61,435 nucleotides of DNA from Candidatus Yanofskyibacteriota bacterium (GCA_903897805.1 CAIUCV010000021.1:1-61435), one strand, 5' to 3'. Counted from the stretch's first letter, positions 1 to 8,051 are shown. Program-made: numbers and translations. Notes: generated from the sequence alone by a model not told the origin.

Positions 1-962
1 CCATTTTCAATTGTACCGCCGGAACAACTCCCGGAACCTTCTCTAATTCCTGCAAGCTCAACAAAATATCACCCGATGATTTCTGTGCCAGAACAGATGC
101 GATTAACAATCTTACGGTAGGGAACGCTCCTTCCGCCACTATTACCACCCCTAGCTCTTGTACCGCCCCATGCAATATAACTGCTAATTTCAGTTCTGCT
201 AATGTTTTTAACCGTCCTCCGCCAGTTATCGCTATTTGGAAAAACGGCAGCGTACAGTTGGGGGCTTTCACTGGAAATACCAGTGAAACCGGTTTTATCT
301 TAGAATACAGCCAACCAGTTGGAACATACCAATACTGTGTCCGTGCGGTTAAGGAAGACTGGTCGCAAACAGGGAATTTAGCGTGTTCAACCACCAATGT
401 TATCGCTCCTACCACTCCTACCCCTACCCCCACTCCCACCCCTGCCGCCGACATCAAGGCCAACGGCTCCGACGGCCCCATCAGCATTCCCTACAACACT
501 TCAGCCACCATCTCCTGGACCTCAACCAATACAACTTCCTGTTCGGTTTCGCCTTCTGGCTGGACCGGCACTTCCGGTTCTCAATCTAGCGGCAATCTGA
601 CTTTTTCCCGAACCTATACCCTGACCTGCACCGGTCCTGGCGGCACGGCTACCGATTCAGTGACGGTAAATATTTCAGGCACCTGCGTATCTCAGGGCTT
701 CGTCTCCGGCTCCGTCTCTCCCTCCACGGTCAATCCCGGCGGCTCCTATACCTTCTCCTGTGATTACGGGGTCTATACCAACGCGATTGATGCTGTCCCA
801 GGTTCCGGTACCTGCGCATACGACCATTTCTCTGGAACTACCGCCATTTTCAATTGTACCGCCGGAACAACTCCCGGAACCTTCTCTAATTCCTGCAAGC
901 TCAACAAAATATCACCCGATGATTTCTGTGCCAGAACAGATGCGATTAACAATCTTACGGTA
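1..962 (+). repeat. 119-bp direct repeat inside the PKD surface protein gene
   Basis: Bases 1-119 and 844-962 are identical by eye and in phase (843 bp = 281 codons apart). The sequences diverge at base 120 versus 963. The left limit of the first copy lies outside the window. Confidence 0.9.
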
Positions 963-1589
963 AACACCGTGGATAACCCTCCTACCGTTCCTTCCGTTAC
1001 AGTCACCGAACCTGATTACTGCGTTTCTGGTCCCTCTGCCTATATCAACTGGACCTATTCTGACCCTGAAAGCGACCCCCAGTCGGCCTATCAGGTTCAG
1101 ATAGATAACAACAGTTCTTTCAGCTCGCCCGAAGTTGATAGCGGAAAAGTATCTGACAGCGGCACAACATATTTTGCCGGCAGCGGCCTATCTTTTAATA
1201 TTACCTACAGAGCCCGCGTCCGTGTCTGGGATTCCCACGACAGCGTTTCCGGCTGGGCCGAGTCCAGTTCCTGGAAAACCCCCAAGCATGCCTATCCCTA
1301 CGTTGATTTCACTTATTCTCCCTCCACCGATATTCCTGTCAAACAGCCGGTGCAGTTTACCGACCAAACCACGTTTTATGGTGGTGGCGGCGGGACGAAA
1401 ACCTGGTCATGGCTTTTCGGCGACGGCGGTACGTCAACTCAACAAAGCCCGTCCCATACCTATAATCTGCCCGGTCTCTACAACGTATTTCTTACCGCAA
1501 CCGATAAAGACAATTATTCCTGTTCCCGCACCAAAGAACTCAATGTCGCCCAGCCCGTGCCGGTCTGGAAAGAAGTGAGTCCCCGTTAG
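1..1589 (+). CDS. Secreted repeat-containing surface protein with C-terminal PKD domain (5' partial)
   Basis: The reading frame is open from the window edge (first full codon at base 3) to TAG at 1587-1589, so the N-terminus lies outside the window. About 528 residues are visible. They are rich in Ser, Thr, Pro and Cys, with a Thr-Pro spacer (TPTPTPTPTP) near base 415, Ig/FnIII-like beta segments, and a clear PKD domain near the C-terminus (WLFGDGG, then SHTY, then LPGLYNVFLTATD). Bases 1-119 recur identically and in the same frame at 844-962, so the protein carries near-identical modules 281 residues apart. PKD domains are typical of extracellular proteins; an adhesive or surface-layer role is inference. 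An intrinsic terminator follows directly. Confidence 0.85.
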   Translation, partial: IFNCTAGTTPGTFSNSCKLNKISPDDFCARTDAINNLTVGNAPSATITTPSSCTAPCNITANFSSANVFNRPPPVIAIWKNGSVQLGAFTGNTSETGFILEYSQPVGTYQYCVRAVKEDWSQTGNLACSTTNVIAPTTPTPTPTPTPAADIKANGSDGPISIPYNTSATISWTSTNTTSCSVSPSGWTGTSGSQSSGNLTFSRTYTLTCTGPGGTATDSVTVNISGTCVSQGFVSGSVSPSTVNPGGSYTFSCDYGVYTNAIDAVPGSGTCAYDHFSGTTAIFNCTAGTTPGTFSNSCKLNKISPDDFCARTDAINNLTVNTVDNPPTVPSVTVTEPDYCVSGPSAYINWTYSDPESDPQSAYQVQIDNNSSFSSPEVDSGKVSDSGTTYFAGSGLSFNITYRARVRVWDSHDSVSGWAESSSWKTPKHAYPYVDFTYSPSTDIPVKQPVQFTDQTTFYGGGGGTKTWSWLFGDGGTSTQQSPSHTYNLPGLYNVFLTATDKDNYSCSRTKELNVAQPVPVWKEVSPR

Positions 1590-1590
1590 A

Positions 1591-1620
1591 AAAATCCCCA
1601 TCAAATGGGGATTTTTCTTT
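1591..1620 (+). terminator. Intrinsic terminator of the PKD protein gene
   Basis: Stem AAAATCCCCAT / ATGGGGATTTTT with loop CAA, followed by a T-rich run, starting 2 bases after the stop codon. Confidence 0.9.
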
Positions 1621-1635
1621 GTCTCGTTTTTTGGA

Positions 1636-1665
1636 CAAACAAAAACCCAGCATTGCTGCTGGGTG
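1636..1665 (-). terminator. Intrinsic terminator (minus strand)
   Basis: On the minus strand ACCCAGCA and TGCTGGGT pair across a short loop and are followed by TTTTTGTTTG. It ends the transcript of the exported protein gene that stops at 1716. Confidence 0.8.
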
Positions 1666-1715
1666 GAAGTGACCTTTGTGCCGTCGGGCTAGAGGTCAAC
1701 GCCGAAGTCGTACTG

Positions 1716-2603
1716 CTACTGGTTAACTATGATTTCCTTTTCTTCGTCGATGTAGGCAGAATATTCTGTGCCTCTTGTAGAGACAACATCCTTGCCTTTC
1801 ACAAGAACCGCCAATGGGCCCGCGAGGACAAACACCGCCACGGTCTTTCCTGTCTTATCGTCACCCTCGCGTGAAGCGGAGGCTCGGACACGTATGTTTT
1901 GGTTATCGACAGATTTCACATACTCCATGTGCATTATCAACTTACCGCCGCGGCCCAACATTCCTTTTTTCTTAGCTTCGGCAATGGTGCCGACGCCGGA
2001 AGCTCCTTTGCTGATAACGACAGCGTCGCCTACTTTGACGTCTTCGCCCACGGTAAAGTTAATCCGATCACCCGTGTTTGCTGTCGCTGACGAAATGTCA
2101 TCGCTTAGAAGCAGTCGGACCCTTTCGCCATCTCGAACCTTGACTGTTTGAGTCTGGCCGGATTTCGCGGCGGTAGCGGATTTATTAGCGTCCTCCGGAA
2201 GTTGATTGGGGATGGCAGGGGGTATTGCAATAGCTGGCGCTGGCGTTGGCGCAGCGACTGGTTGAGCTGTCGGGTCCATCAGAGTCCTGATGATGTTGTC
2301 GCTGGCGCCGGCTTTCTTCAGTTGCAGAAGCTGTTCTGTGCTCAAATCAAACGCCTTGCCATTCTTCCTGATTTTGGCGATGATCAGATCTTCTGCCAGG
2401 CCGGTTTGAACAAGCTGACAGACCTGCTCCACAGTCAACTCGTTTGCGATTGGTTGGGGTTTGGCCTGGGCTTGCGGCGCCACCGGTTTGCTGGACGCAA
2501 CAACCGACTTAATCGGTGCAGCGGCCGGCTTGTTAGCGGTTTGGGCATTCGCGAGAATGCCGGAGAGTACGACAATAGCTACAAAAGTCAACGTTTTGGT
2601 CAT
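1716..2603 (-). CDS. Exported protein of unknown function with signal peptide
   Basis: 295 residues from the ATG at 2603, chosen because AAGGAGAAG lies just upstream; a TTG 21 bases earlier is in frame but lacks a Shine-Dalgarno sequence. The N-terminus (MTKTLTFVAIVVLSGILANAQ) is a signal peptide. A Pro/Ala-rich linker follows. Residues about 55-115 hold a helical module (VCQLVQTGLAEDLIIAKI, then FDLSTEQLLQLKKAG) of a type seen repeatedly in exported bacterial proteins. The C-terminal half is beta-rich, with VKVRDGERVRLLL and GDAVVISKGASGVGTI. The gene has its own promoter and terminator. I do not recognise a function. The style resembles envelope proteins of diderm phyla, so acquisition by transfer is possible. 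Confidence 0.8.
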   Translation of the reverse strand: MTKTLTFVAIVVLSGILANAQTANKPAAAPIKSVVASSKPVAPQAQAKPQPIANELTVEQVCQLVQTGLAEDLIIAKIRKNGKAFDLSTEQLLQLKKAGASDNIIRTLMDPTAQPVAAPTPAPAIAIPPAIPNQLPEDANKSATAAKSGQTQTVKVRDGERVRLLLSDDISSATANTGDRINFTVGEDVKVGDAVVISKGASGVGTIAEAKKKGMLGRGGKLIMHMEYVKSVDNQNIRVRASASREGDDKTGKTVAVFVLAGPLAVLVKGKDVVSTRGTEYSAYIDEEKEIIVNQ

Positions 2604-2660
2604 TTCTTCTCCTTGTCTTGTCAATAAACCTTCGAACGAACCCTCGCTCGATACCCCTTA

Positions 2661-2689
2661 ATTGTATCATATATCTACGCAATTGTCAA
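2661..2689 (-). promoter_or_regulatory. Sigma-70 promoter for the exported protein gene
   Basis: Minus-strand TTGACA (2689-2684), 17-bp spacer, TACAAT (2666-2661). It is divergent from the ligA promoter. Confidence 0.8.
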
Positions 2690-2690
2690 A

Positions 2691-2719
2691 TTGGCTGTTT
2701 TTTATCTATATTTTATGCT
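2691..2719 (+). promoter_or_regulatory. Probable promoter for ligA-gatC
   Basis: TTGGCT (2691-2696), 17-bp spacer, TATGCT (2714-2719), 15 bp before the ligA start. It sits back to back with the minus-strand promoter. Confidence 0.5.
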
Positions 2720-2733
2720 AATTTAAGGTAATA

Positions 2734-4740
2734 GTGACCAAACAAGAAGCAAAAATAAGGTTGGTAAAATTGAGGGATTTGATAAACAAATACCGCTACC
2801 ACCGGCTGGTTTTGGATAAGCCGCTCATTGAGGAATCGGTGGAGGATTCGCTCAAAAAAGAGCTTTTTGACCTTGAGCAGGAGTTCCCCGATTTGGTAAC
2901 GCCCGACTCGCCGACCCAGCGCGTTGCCGGCAAGCCGCTCAAAAAATTTGAAAAATTCCCGCATCCCCAGAGAATGTTTTCATTCAACGACGCTTTTAGC
3001 CGGGAAGATATGAGCGATTGGGAAGAGCGGCTGAAGCGGCTTGACCCGAGAGCGACGGAATCCGGCTATTATTGTGAATTGAAAATTGACGGTCTGGCCA
3101 TAGAGCTGGTTTACAAAAACGGCGTTTTAGAGGTTGGGGCGACCCGTGGCGACGGGACGATAGGCGAAAATGTGACCCAGAACTTGAAAACCGTTGAGGC
3201 AATACCACTTTCTCTAAACCCTAAACCCCGTACCCTAACCCCTCAAAAATTGGTCGTCAGAGGCGAGGTTTTTTTGAGCAAAAAAGAGTTTGAAAAAATG
3301 AATAAAGAGCAAGAGAAAAAGGGCGGGGCGACTTATGCCAATCCGCGCAATCTTGCCGCCGGTTCAATACGCCAACTTGACCCGGCGATTATTGCTGCCC
3401 GGCGCCTTGACTCCTTCGCCTACTCGCTTGTTACCGATTTGGGGCAGAAGGTTCACGAGGACGAGCACAAGATTTTGAAAGACCTGGGTTTCAAAACAAA
3501 CCCCCACAATAAATATTGCAGGAACCTGGAAGAAGTCCAGAAGTTTCGGGATTATTGGGAAAAGCACCGCGAAAAACTCAATTATGAAATAGATGGGATA
3601 GTCGTGATACTGAACGACAATAAAATATTCGCGAAACTCGGCACGGTCGGCAAAGCCCCGCGGGCGGCAATCGCCTACAAATTCTCGCCCCGGGAATCCA
3701 CCACCAAAGTCAAAGACATTATTGTCAGTGTCGGCAGGACTGGCGTCCTGACACCTGTCGCGGTGCTAGAACCGGTTGAGATAGGAGGAACGACCGTAAG
3801 CCGCGCCACACTCCACAACGAAGACGAGATCCGCCGGTTGGAGGTAAGGATAGGGGATACGGTGGTAGTGGGCCGCGCCGGCGACGTGATTCCCGACGTC
3901 AAAAAAGTTTTGAAGGAATTACGTACCGGCAAGGAAAGGATATTTCATTTTCCGGCAAAATGCCCGGTATGTGGCGGACCGGTTAAAAGAATGCCCGGCG
4001 AAGCGGCGCATAAATGCGTCAACAAAAATTGCCCGGGCATAAAACGCAGAGCCATTTACCATTTCGTTTCAAAGGGCGCGATGGATATAGAAGAAATAGG
4101 GCCGAAGACCATTGACCAATTAATGGATGCCGGATTGATAAAAGATACAGCTGATTTCTACCTTCTCAAAAAGGAGGACTTATTGAATCTTGAAAGATTT
4201 GCTGAAAAATCAGCGGAGAACGCAGTAAGCGCCGTTCAGGCGCGCAAAAAGGTTTCTCTGGACAGGTTTATCTTTGCCCTCGGCATTCCCCATGTCGGTT
4301 CGGAGACCGCTCTGGATTTGGCCCGCCGGTTTGGAACGCTGGAAAAACTCGGAAGGACGGAGGAAGAGGAGTTGAGAAAAGTCAGAGATATTGGCGGCGT
4401 GGTGGCAAAAAGCATCTACAATTGGTTCCGCGCCGATTACAATAAGAAACTTTTGGAGAAGTTTGAAAGAGTTGGCGTGCGCGTATTAAAACAAGAAACA
4501 TCAGAGAAGTCGTCAAAACTAAAAGGATTGACATTTTTATTCACTGGCACGCTAGACGCACTTTCTCGCGAGAAGGCCGAAGAAGCGGTGCGGGAAAATG
4601 GGGGAGATGTGTCGTCCTCGGTCTCAAAAGAAACGGATTACGTAGTGGCCGGCGAGGAGCCCGGCTCTAAATACGACAAGGCCCAAAAACTTGGGGTAAA
4701 AGTCATTTCTGAAAAAGATTTCCTAAATATGGTAAAATAA
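2734..4740 (+). CDS. ligA: NAD-dependent DNA ligase LigA
   Basis: 668 residues, normal length for bacterial LigA, which seals nicks in replication and repair using NAD+. The start is GTG, with AAGG 5 bases upstream. Domain Ia and the adenylation domain come first, with the nucleophile motif KIDG at residues 117-120, RGDGTIGENVTQN and VRGEVF. Then the OB fold, a four-Cys zinc site (CPVC ... CVNKNC, about residues 409-430), HhH repeats (IPHVGSETA, IGGVVAKSI) and a C-terminal BRCT domain (LTFLFTGTLDALSREKAEEAV). Residues about 160-173 are an unusual loop (LSLNPKPRTLTPQK) encoded by a CCCTAAA-type micro-repeat. gatC follows after 4 bp, probably in the same transcript. Confidence 0.97.
   Translation: MTKQEAKIRLVKLRDLINKYRYHRLVLDKPLIEESVEDSLKKELFDLEQEFPDLVTPDSPTQRVAGKPLKKFEKFPHPQRMFSFNDAFSREDMSDWEERLKRLDPRATESGYYCELKIDGLAIELVYKNGVLEVGATRGDGTIGENVTQNLKTVEAIPLSLNPKPRTLTPQKLVVRGEVFLSKKEFEKMNKEQEKKGGATYANPRNLAAGSIRQLDPAIIAARRLDSFAYSLVTDLGQKVHEDEHKILKDLGFKTNPHNKYCRNLEEVQKFRDYWEKHREKLNYEIDGIVVILNDNKIFAKLGTVGKAPRAAIAYKFSPRESTTKVKDIIVSVGRTGVLTPVAVLEPVEIGGTTVSRATLHNEDEIRRLEVRIGDTVVVGRAGDVIPDVKKVLKELRTGKERIFHFPAKCPVCGGPVKRMPGEAAHKCVNKNCPGIKRRAIYHFVSKGAMDIEEIGPKTIDQLMDAGLIKDTADFYLLKKEDLLNLERFAEKSAENAVSAVQARKKVSLDRFIFALGIPHVGSETALDLARRFGTLEKLGRTEEEELRKVRDIGGVVAKSIYNWFRADYNKKLLEKFERVGVRVLKQETSEKSSKLKGLTFLFTGTLDALSREKAEEAVRENGGDVSSSVSKETDYVVAGEEPGSKYDKAQKLGVKVISEKDFLNMVK
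3211..3250 (+). repeat. Telomere-like CCCTAAA micro-repeat inside ligA
   Basis: Degenerate CCCTAAACCC units in frame, encoding SLNPKPRTLTP between VEAIP and LVVRGEVF. Similar units lie in gatA (5560-5592) and uvrC (about 45947-45985). Confidence 0.8.
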
Positions 4741-4744
4741 AGAG

Positions 4745-5047
4745 ATGAGCAATATCACCGAAAAAGAGGTTGAACATATTGCCGGACTGGCGAGGATTAA
4801 GCTGACCGAAAAGGAAAAAGACAAGATGACCAAGGAATTGGGAGCGATTTTGGGTTACATAGATAAACTGAAAGAGGTAAATACCGAAGGCGTGGAACCG
4901 ATAGCCCATATTACGGGGCTGACCGATGTTTTTAGAAATGACGATAATCCCAGAGAGTCCGATCCTGAAAATATAAAACGCCTGTTGAAACAGGCGCCGG
5001 GCGAAAAGGATGGTTATGTAAAAGTTAAGAGCGTGTTTGAGGACTAG
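4745..5047 (+). CDS. gatC: Asp-tRNA(Asn)/Glu-tRNA(Gln) amidotransferase subunit C
   Basis: 100 residues, typical for GatC, the small subunit that holds GatA and GatB together for transamidation of misacylated Asp-tRNA(Asn) or Glu-tRNA(Gln). Family features are the N-terminal EVEHIAGLARIKLTEKEKD helix, LGYIDKL, NTEGVEPIAHI, and the C-terminal [11 protein letters not shown] ending. It starts 4 bp after ligA. An ORF on the opposite strand overlaps its last 23 bp. gatA follows downstream; gatB is not in the window. Confidence 0.95.
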   Translation: MSNITEKEVEHIAGLARIKLTEKEKDKMTKELGAILGYIDKLKEVNTEGVEPIAHITGLTDVFRNDDNPRESDPENIKRLLKQAPGEKDGYVKVKSVFED

Positions 5048-5375
5048 GCGAGGGTTCGTTTACTATTCTATAGATGTCTATGGGCGAGAAATCAACGATA
5101 GCTATCTTGCCCTCTTTTTCCAGTTCGTCGATTAAGGTTGGGCAGTAGTGGCAGCGGTAACGGTAGGCGGGTGCTATCAGCAGGTCAAGGACCGCTAAAA
5201 ACTGATCTACCGAGAAATAGCTGGCATTGTGCTTTTCTAGCGTTGACTTCATCCTAGCCAAAATTAACATTTTAATCTCTTCTTTTGTGCAGTTAATCGA
5301 GATCACTTCTTCGGCTGGAGCCTTGATGACGCCGAATAGCAAGATTTTGCCGACTATATCAGCTATTTGTGCCAT
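5025..5375 (-). CDS. Small protein of unknown function, antisense between gatC and gatA
   Basis: 116 residues from the ATG at 5375, chosen because GGGGAGG lies 7 bases upstream; a longer frame to 5444 has no such site. The sequence ([20 protein letters not shown] ... [51 protein letters not shown]) has one CHYC pair and a helical, globular look. I do not recognise it. It overlaps the end of gatC by 23 bp and starts 30 bp before the gatA start on the other strand. The strong ribosome-binding site and the space it occupies support a real gene. Confidence 0.6.
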   Translation of the reverse strand: MAQIADIVGKILLFGVIKAPAEEVISINCTKEEIKMLILARMKSTLEKHNASYFSVDQFLAVLDLLIAPAYRYRCHYCPTLIDELEKEGKIAIVDFSPIDIYRIVNEPSPSPQTRS

Positions 5376-5405
5376 TTTGATCCTCCCCTGATTTTCAAAG
5401 TAACC

Positions 5406-6827
5406 GTGACTAATATAGGCCATACAATTAAATCTGTCAAGCAAGGCCTTGAAAAAGGCGAATTTTCGGTTGAGGAAATTGCGGCGGAATATCGCAAGCG
5501 GATTGAAAAAGAAAATCCAAAATTAAACGCTTATCTTTCTGTTTTTGAGAATCAAAACCCTAAACCCTTAACCCTAAACCCTGGCCCTTTGTCTGGTATT
5601 CCGTGCGCGATTAAAGATAATATCTTGATTAACGGCGAAAAATGTACTGCCGGTTCAAAAATTTTAAAAAACTATGTCGCACCCTACGATGCTACGGTAA
5701 TTAACAAGCTCAAAAACGCAGGCGCAATCTTTTTGGGGAAGACAAATCTTGATGAGTTTGCAATGGGTACGACCGGAGAAAATTCCGCTTTCGGGCCAAC
5801 TTTAAATCCGCACGACCACACAAGAGTCGCCGGCGGCTCATCAAGCGGCTCCGGCGCGGCCGTCGCCGCCGACCTTGCGGTTTTCGCCCTCGGTTCCGAT
5901 ACCGGCGGTTCAATCCGTGCTCCGGCGTCTTTTTGCGGAGTGGTGGGTCTGAAACCGACCTATGGCGTGGTCTCCCGATATGGGCTGATAGCAATGGCTT
6001 CAAGTTTTGACCAGATAGGGCCAATTACCAAAACCGTAGAGGACGCAGCCATTATTTTGAACACCATTGCCGGCCGCGACCCGCTGGATTTCACTTCCGT
6101 ACCCGGAGACGTTCCCGATTATACCGCCAATCTCGGCAAGCCGATAAAAGGATTAAAGATCGGAGTCCCTAAAGAATTTATGGGCGAGGGGTTGGATTCT
6201 AAAATCAACGACTTGGTTCAAAAAGCACTTTCGGGATTGGAATCGCTCGGCGCGCATATTGACGAGATTAGCTTGCCGATGACCGATTACGCCCTAGCCG
6301 CTTATTACATAATCGTTCCGGCAGAAATTTCGGCGAATCTTGCCAGATATGACGGAATAAAATATGGATATTCAACTTTTGAAAAAGATAAGCGTCTTTT
6401 AGATGTTTATCTTGATTCCCGCGCCGGGGGACTTGGCGACGAAGTCAAAAGGCGGATTATGCTTGGCACCTATACTCTTTCAGCCGGATATTACGATGCC
6501 TACTATCTTAGGGCGCAAAAAGTCAGAGCGTTGATAAAGCGGGATTTTGAGAAAATTTTTGAGAAATACGATGCGGTCGTCGGCCCCACTATGTCTACAG
6601 TGGCGCCCAAAATTGGAGAACTAAGCGACCCCTTGTCGGCGTATATGGCAGACATTTACACTGTGCAGGTTAATATTGTTGGTTTGCCGGCCATTTCGGT
6701 GCCCTGCGGGTTTGTTGAAGTCGGTGGCGTCAAAATGCCCGCAGGATTGCAAATAATAGGAAAACATTTTGACGAAAGTAAAATTCTTCAAATCGCATAT
6801 GCATTTGAACAGAGCCGGGGATTATAA
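5406..6827 (+). CDS. gatA: Asp-tRNA(Asn)/Glu-tRNA(Gln) amidotransferase subunit A
   Basis: 473 residues from the GTG at 5406 ([21 protein letters not shown]), which fits the family N-terminus. GatA is the glutaminase subunit of GatCAB. The amidase signature is complete: Lys70 in AIKDN, the GGSSSGSG run around residues 143-150 with the cis-Ser, and the nucleophile Ser169 in DTGGSIR. Residues about 50-62 ([13 protein letters not shown]) are a loop made by a CCCTAAA-type repeat, placed before the conserved SGIPCAIKD. Separated from gatC only by the small antisense gene. An unusual structured palindrome follows. Confidence 0.96.
   Translation: MTNIGHTIKSVKQGLEKGEFSVEEIAAEYRKRIEKENPKLNAYLSVFENQNPKPLTLNPGPLSGIPCAIKDNILINGEKCTAGSKILKNYVAPYDATVINKLKNAGAIFLGKTNLDEFAMGTTGENSAFGPTLNPHDHTRVAGGSSSGSGAAVAADLAVFALGSDTGGSIRAPASFCGVVGLKPTYGVVSRYGLIAMASSFDQIGPITKTVEDAAIILNTIAGRDPLDFTSVPGDVPDYTANLGKPIKGLKIGVPKEFMGEGLDSKINDLVQKALSGLESLGAHIDEISLPMTDYALAAYYIIVPAEISANLARYDGIKYGYSTFEKDKRLLDVYLDSRAGGLGDEVKRRIMLGTYTLSAGYYDAYYLRAQKVRALIKRDFEKIFEKYDAVVGPTMSTVAPKIGELSDPLSAYMADIYTVQVNIVGLPAISVPCGFVEVGGVKMPAGLQIIGKHFDESKILQIAYAFEQSRGL
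5560..5592 (+). repeat. Telomere-like CCCTAAA micro-repeat inside gatA
   Basis: Three to four degenerate CCCTAAA/CCCTTAA units in frame, encoding [11 protein letters not shown] in a surface loop ahead of the catalytic Lys. Confidence 0.8.
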
Positions 6828-6833
6828 TTGAAT

Positions 6834-7000
6834 TAGACAGGGCAAGTAATCGCTTTATAGCACCGTCAAAAGGGTGGATTGCACGGTTTGATTGAAGTAA
6901 AATATTTCTTCACTTCAATCAAAATCCACGCTTTTGACGGAATGCGGCAACCTCGCTGGGGTTGCAAGTGGTGATAGAAAGCGATTACTTGCCCTGTCTA
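6834..7000 (+). repeat. Structured palindromic element, family A copy 1
   Basis: The 167-bp element is closed by a 23-bp perfect inverted repeat (TAGACAGGGCAAGTAATCGC and its complement). Inside are a middle stem (CCGTCAAAAG / CTTTTGACGG), a terminal stem (TTGATTGAAGT / ACTTCAATCAA) and a side hairpin (GCAACC-TCGCT-GGGGTTGC). Conserved unpaired pieces are TATAGCA, GATTGCACGGT, GGAATGC and AAGTGGTGATAGAA. The reverse complement of 30673-30828 shares these pieces while the stem sequences differ, so pairing is preserved by compensatory change. There is no ORF. It fills the gap between gatA and the next gene. Confidence 0.85.
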
Positions 7001-7014
7001 TCAGATAAATAATT

Positions 7015-7617
7015 ATGCCAATGGAAATTCCTACAATACCGGGTCTTACAAATCAGCCCCAGATAAAATATGGGGCTGATTTGAGCCCTTTGCTTGCCCA
7101 ATCCTACGATGCCATCGCTAAATATTTTCAGAGCCCCGGGTTTTTTAATCTGTTCGGGACCGTCAAGACGGTTTTGATGCTTTTATCAATTATTTTTGCG
7201 GTGATATTGGTGATAATAATAATTAAAATGGGCAATTTGATTAAGGAGGAAGTAACTGAACTGAAAGCGGAGCTGGCGCTGCCCGGAGAAGCGGTCGGTG
7301 CTTCCGACAATCGCTGGCAGGAGATTAAAAGCCACGTCAATTCGTTCAAGGAATCAGAGTGGAAATTTGCCGTCATTGAGGCGGACAAGCTGGTTGACGA
7401 TGTTTTAAAATCCGCCGGCTTTGCCGGCGAGTCAATGGGGGAGCGCCTGATGATCATAAAACCGGACCAGCTTATAAATCTGCAATATCTTTGGGATGCC
7501 CACAAATTTCGCAATCTCTTGGTTCACGACGTTAATTACCAGATGACTCACCGTCAGGCGATTTGGGCCATTGAGGCGTTTGAGAGCGTCTTGCGCGAAT
7601 TGGAAGCGCTCTCGTAG
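7015..7617 (+). CDS. Single-pass membrane protein of unknown function
   Basis: 200 residues. The first 45 are soluble and Pro/Gln-rich (MPMEIPTIPGLTNQPQIKYG), then one strongly hydrophobic segment (VLMLLSIIFAVILVIIIIKM, about residues 53-72), then a 125-residue helical domain with WKFAVIEADKLVDDVLKSAG, FRNLLVHD and AIWAIEAFESVLREL. The C-terminal part resembles HEPN-like or DUF4145-like helical folds only in general appearance; I do not assign a function. It starts 14 bp after the palindromic element and ends convergently with the ncRNA candidate at 7671-8015. Confidence 0.75.
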   Translation: MPMEIPTIPGLTNQPQIKYGADLSPLLAQSYDAIAKYFQSPGFFNLFGTVKTVLMLLSIIFAVILVIIIIKMGNLIKEEVTELKAELALPGEAVGASDNRWQEIKSHVNSFKESEWKFAVIEADKLVDDVLKSAGFAGESMGERLMIIKPDQLINLQYLWDAHKFRNLLVHDVNYQMTHRQAIWAIEAFESVLRELEALS

Positions 7618-7670
7618 GTAAACAAAAAACAGCCGTAAGCCGCTTGGTTGATAACTGAAGGAGGATTTTG

Positions 7671-8015
7671 AAAAATAAAAATCCCGGGGGAGTGGGAACC
7701 ACAACTGCGGCCACTCTACCCGGGGGTGCTGATTTTCATCCGGGATCGCACCTTCATCCCGAATATACCTGACTATCGCATCGAAGCCCGCCAGGAAGAC
7801 TCCGATAAACTTTATACGAACTTTTTTGCCCTGAACTTGTCGAAGGGCTAGCCCTAATTTCTTACTTGTTCCGGCAACTAAGGTCGGACTGTGGGCGGGG
7901 TTCGTAATCTTGTGAAAAGAGCGGGCCGAGAGGAGAAGGGCGCCTCATCCGGTCAGGCCTAGCCACCACAGGCATAGCCAGCCCCTTACCTCGGATGTCC
8001 CTTTCCTCTCAGCCT
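7671..8015 (-). ncRNA. Candidate structured ncRNA 1 (about 345 nt)
   Basis: A complete transcription unit without a plausible ORF: promoter TTGACA-N18-TATACT at 8051-8022 and a GC-rich terminator hairpin (CCCCCGGGTAGAGTGG ... CCACTCCCCCGGG) followed by ATTTTTATTTTT at 7682-7671. The 5' domain begins ACAGGCTGAGAGGA and is closed by TCCTCTCGGCC about 90 nt later, then GCTCTTTTCAC. The candidate at 52942-53267 shares the 5' ACAGGCT...AGAGGA motif, the long closing stem and the CGGCC-GCTCTTT junction. I found no RNase P, tmRNA, SRP or 6S signature. Function unknown. Confidence 0.65.
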
Positions 8016-8021
8016 GTATCC

Positions 8022-8051
8022 AGTATAGCATAGTGCTTATATGTTTGTCAA
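8022..8051 (-). promoter_or_regulatory. Promoter of ncRNA candidate 1
   Basis: Minus-strand TTGACA (8051-8046), 18-bp spacer, TATACT (8027-8022). Same layout and spacing as the promoters at 29127-29156 and 53274-53303. Confidence 0.85.

Noticed and set aside
1135-1578. 147-codon ORF in another frame of the PKD gene, and similar long shadow ORFs over ligA, rnj and fusA
   Set aside because: They overlap strongly supported genes, have no start sites, and their composition follows from the codon bias of the real gene.
3211-5592. CRISPR array or true telomere from CCCTAAA repeats
   Set aside because: Units are 7 bp, degenerate, without spacers, and lie in frame inside conserved genes.
7671-8015. 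RNase P RNA, tmRNA, SRP RNA or 6S RNA as identity of the orphan transcripts
   Set aside because: I looked for CR-I GAAAGTCC and CR-V ACAGAA, tRNA-like tmRNA ends, the SRP GGTCAGG..GGAAGG loop and the 6S long rod; none was found at 7671, 28786, 44674 or 52942. A covariance search could still change this.
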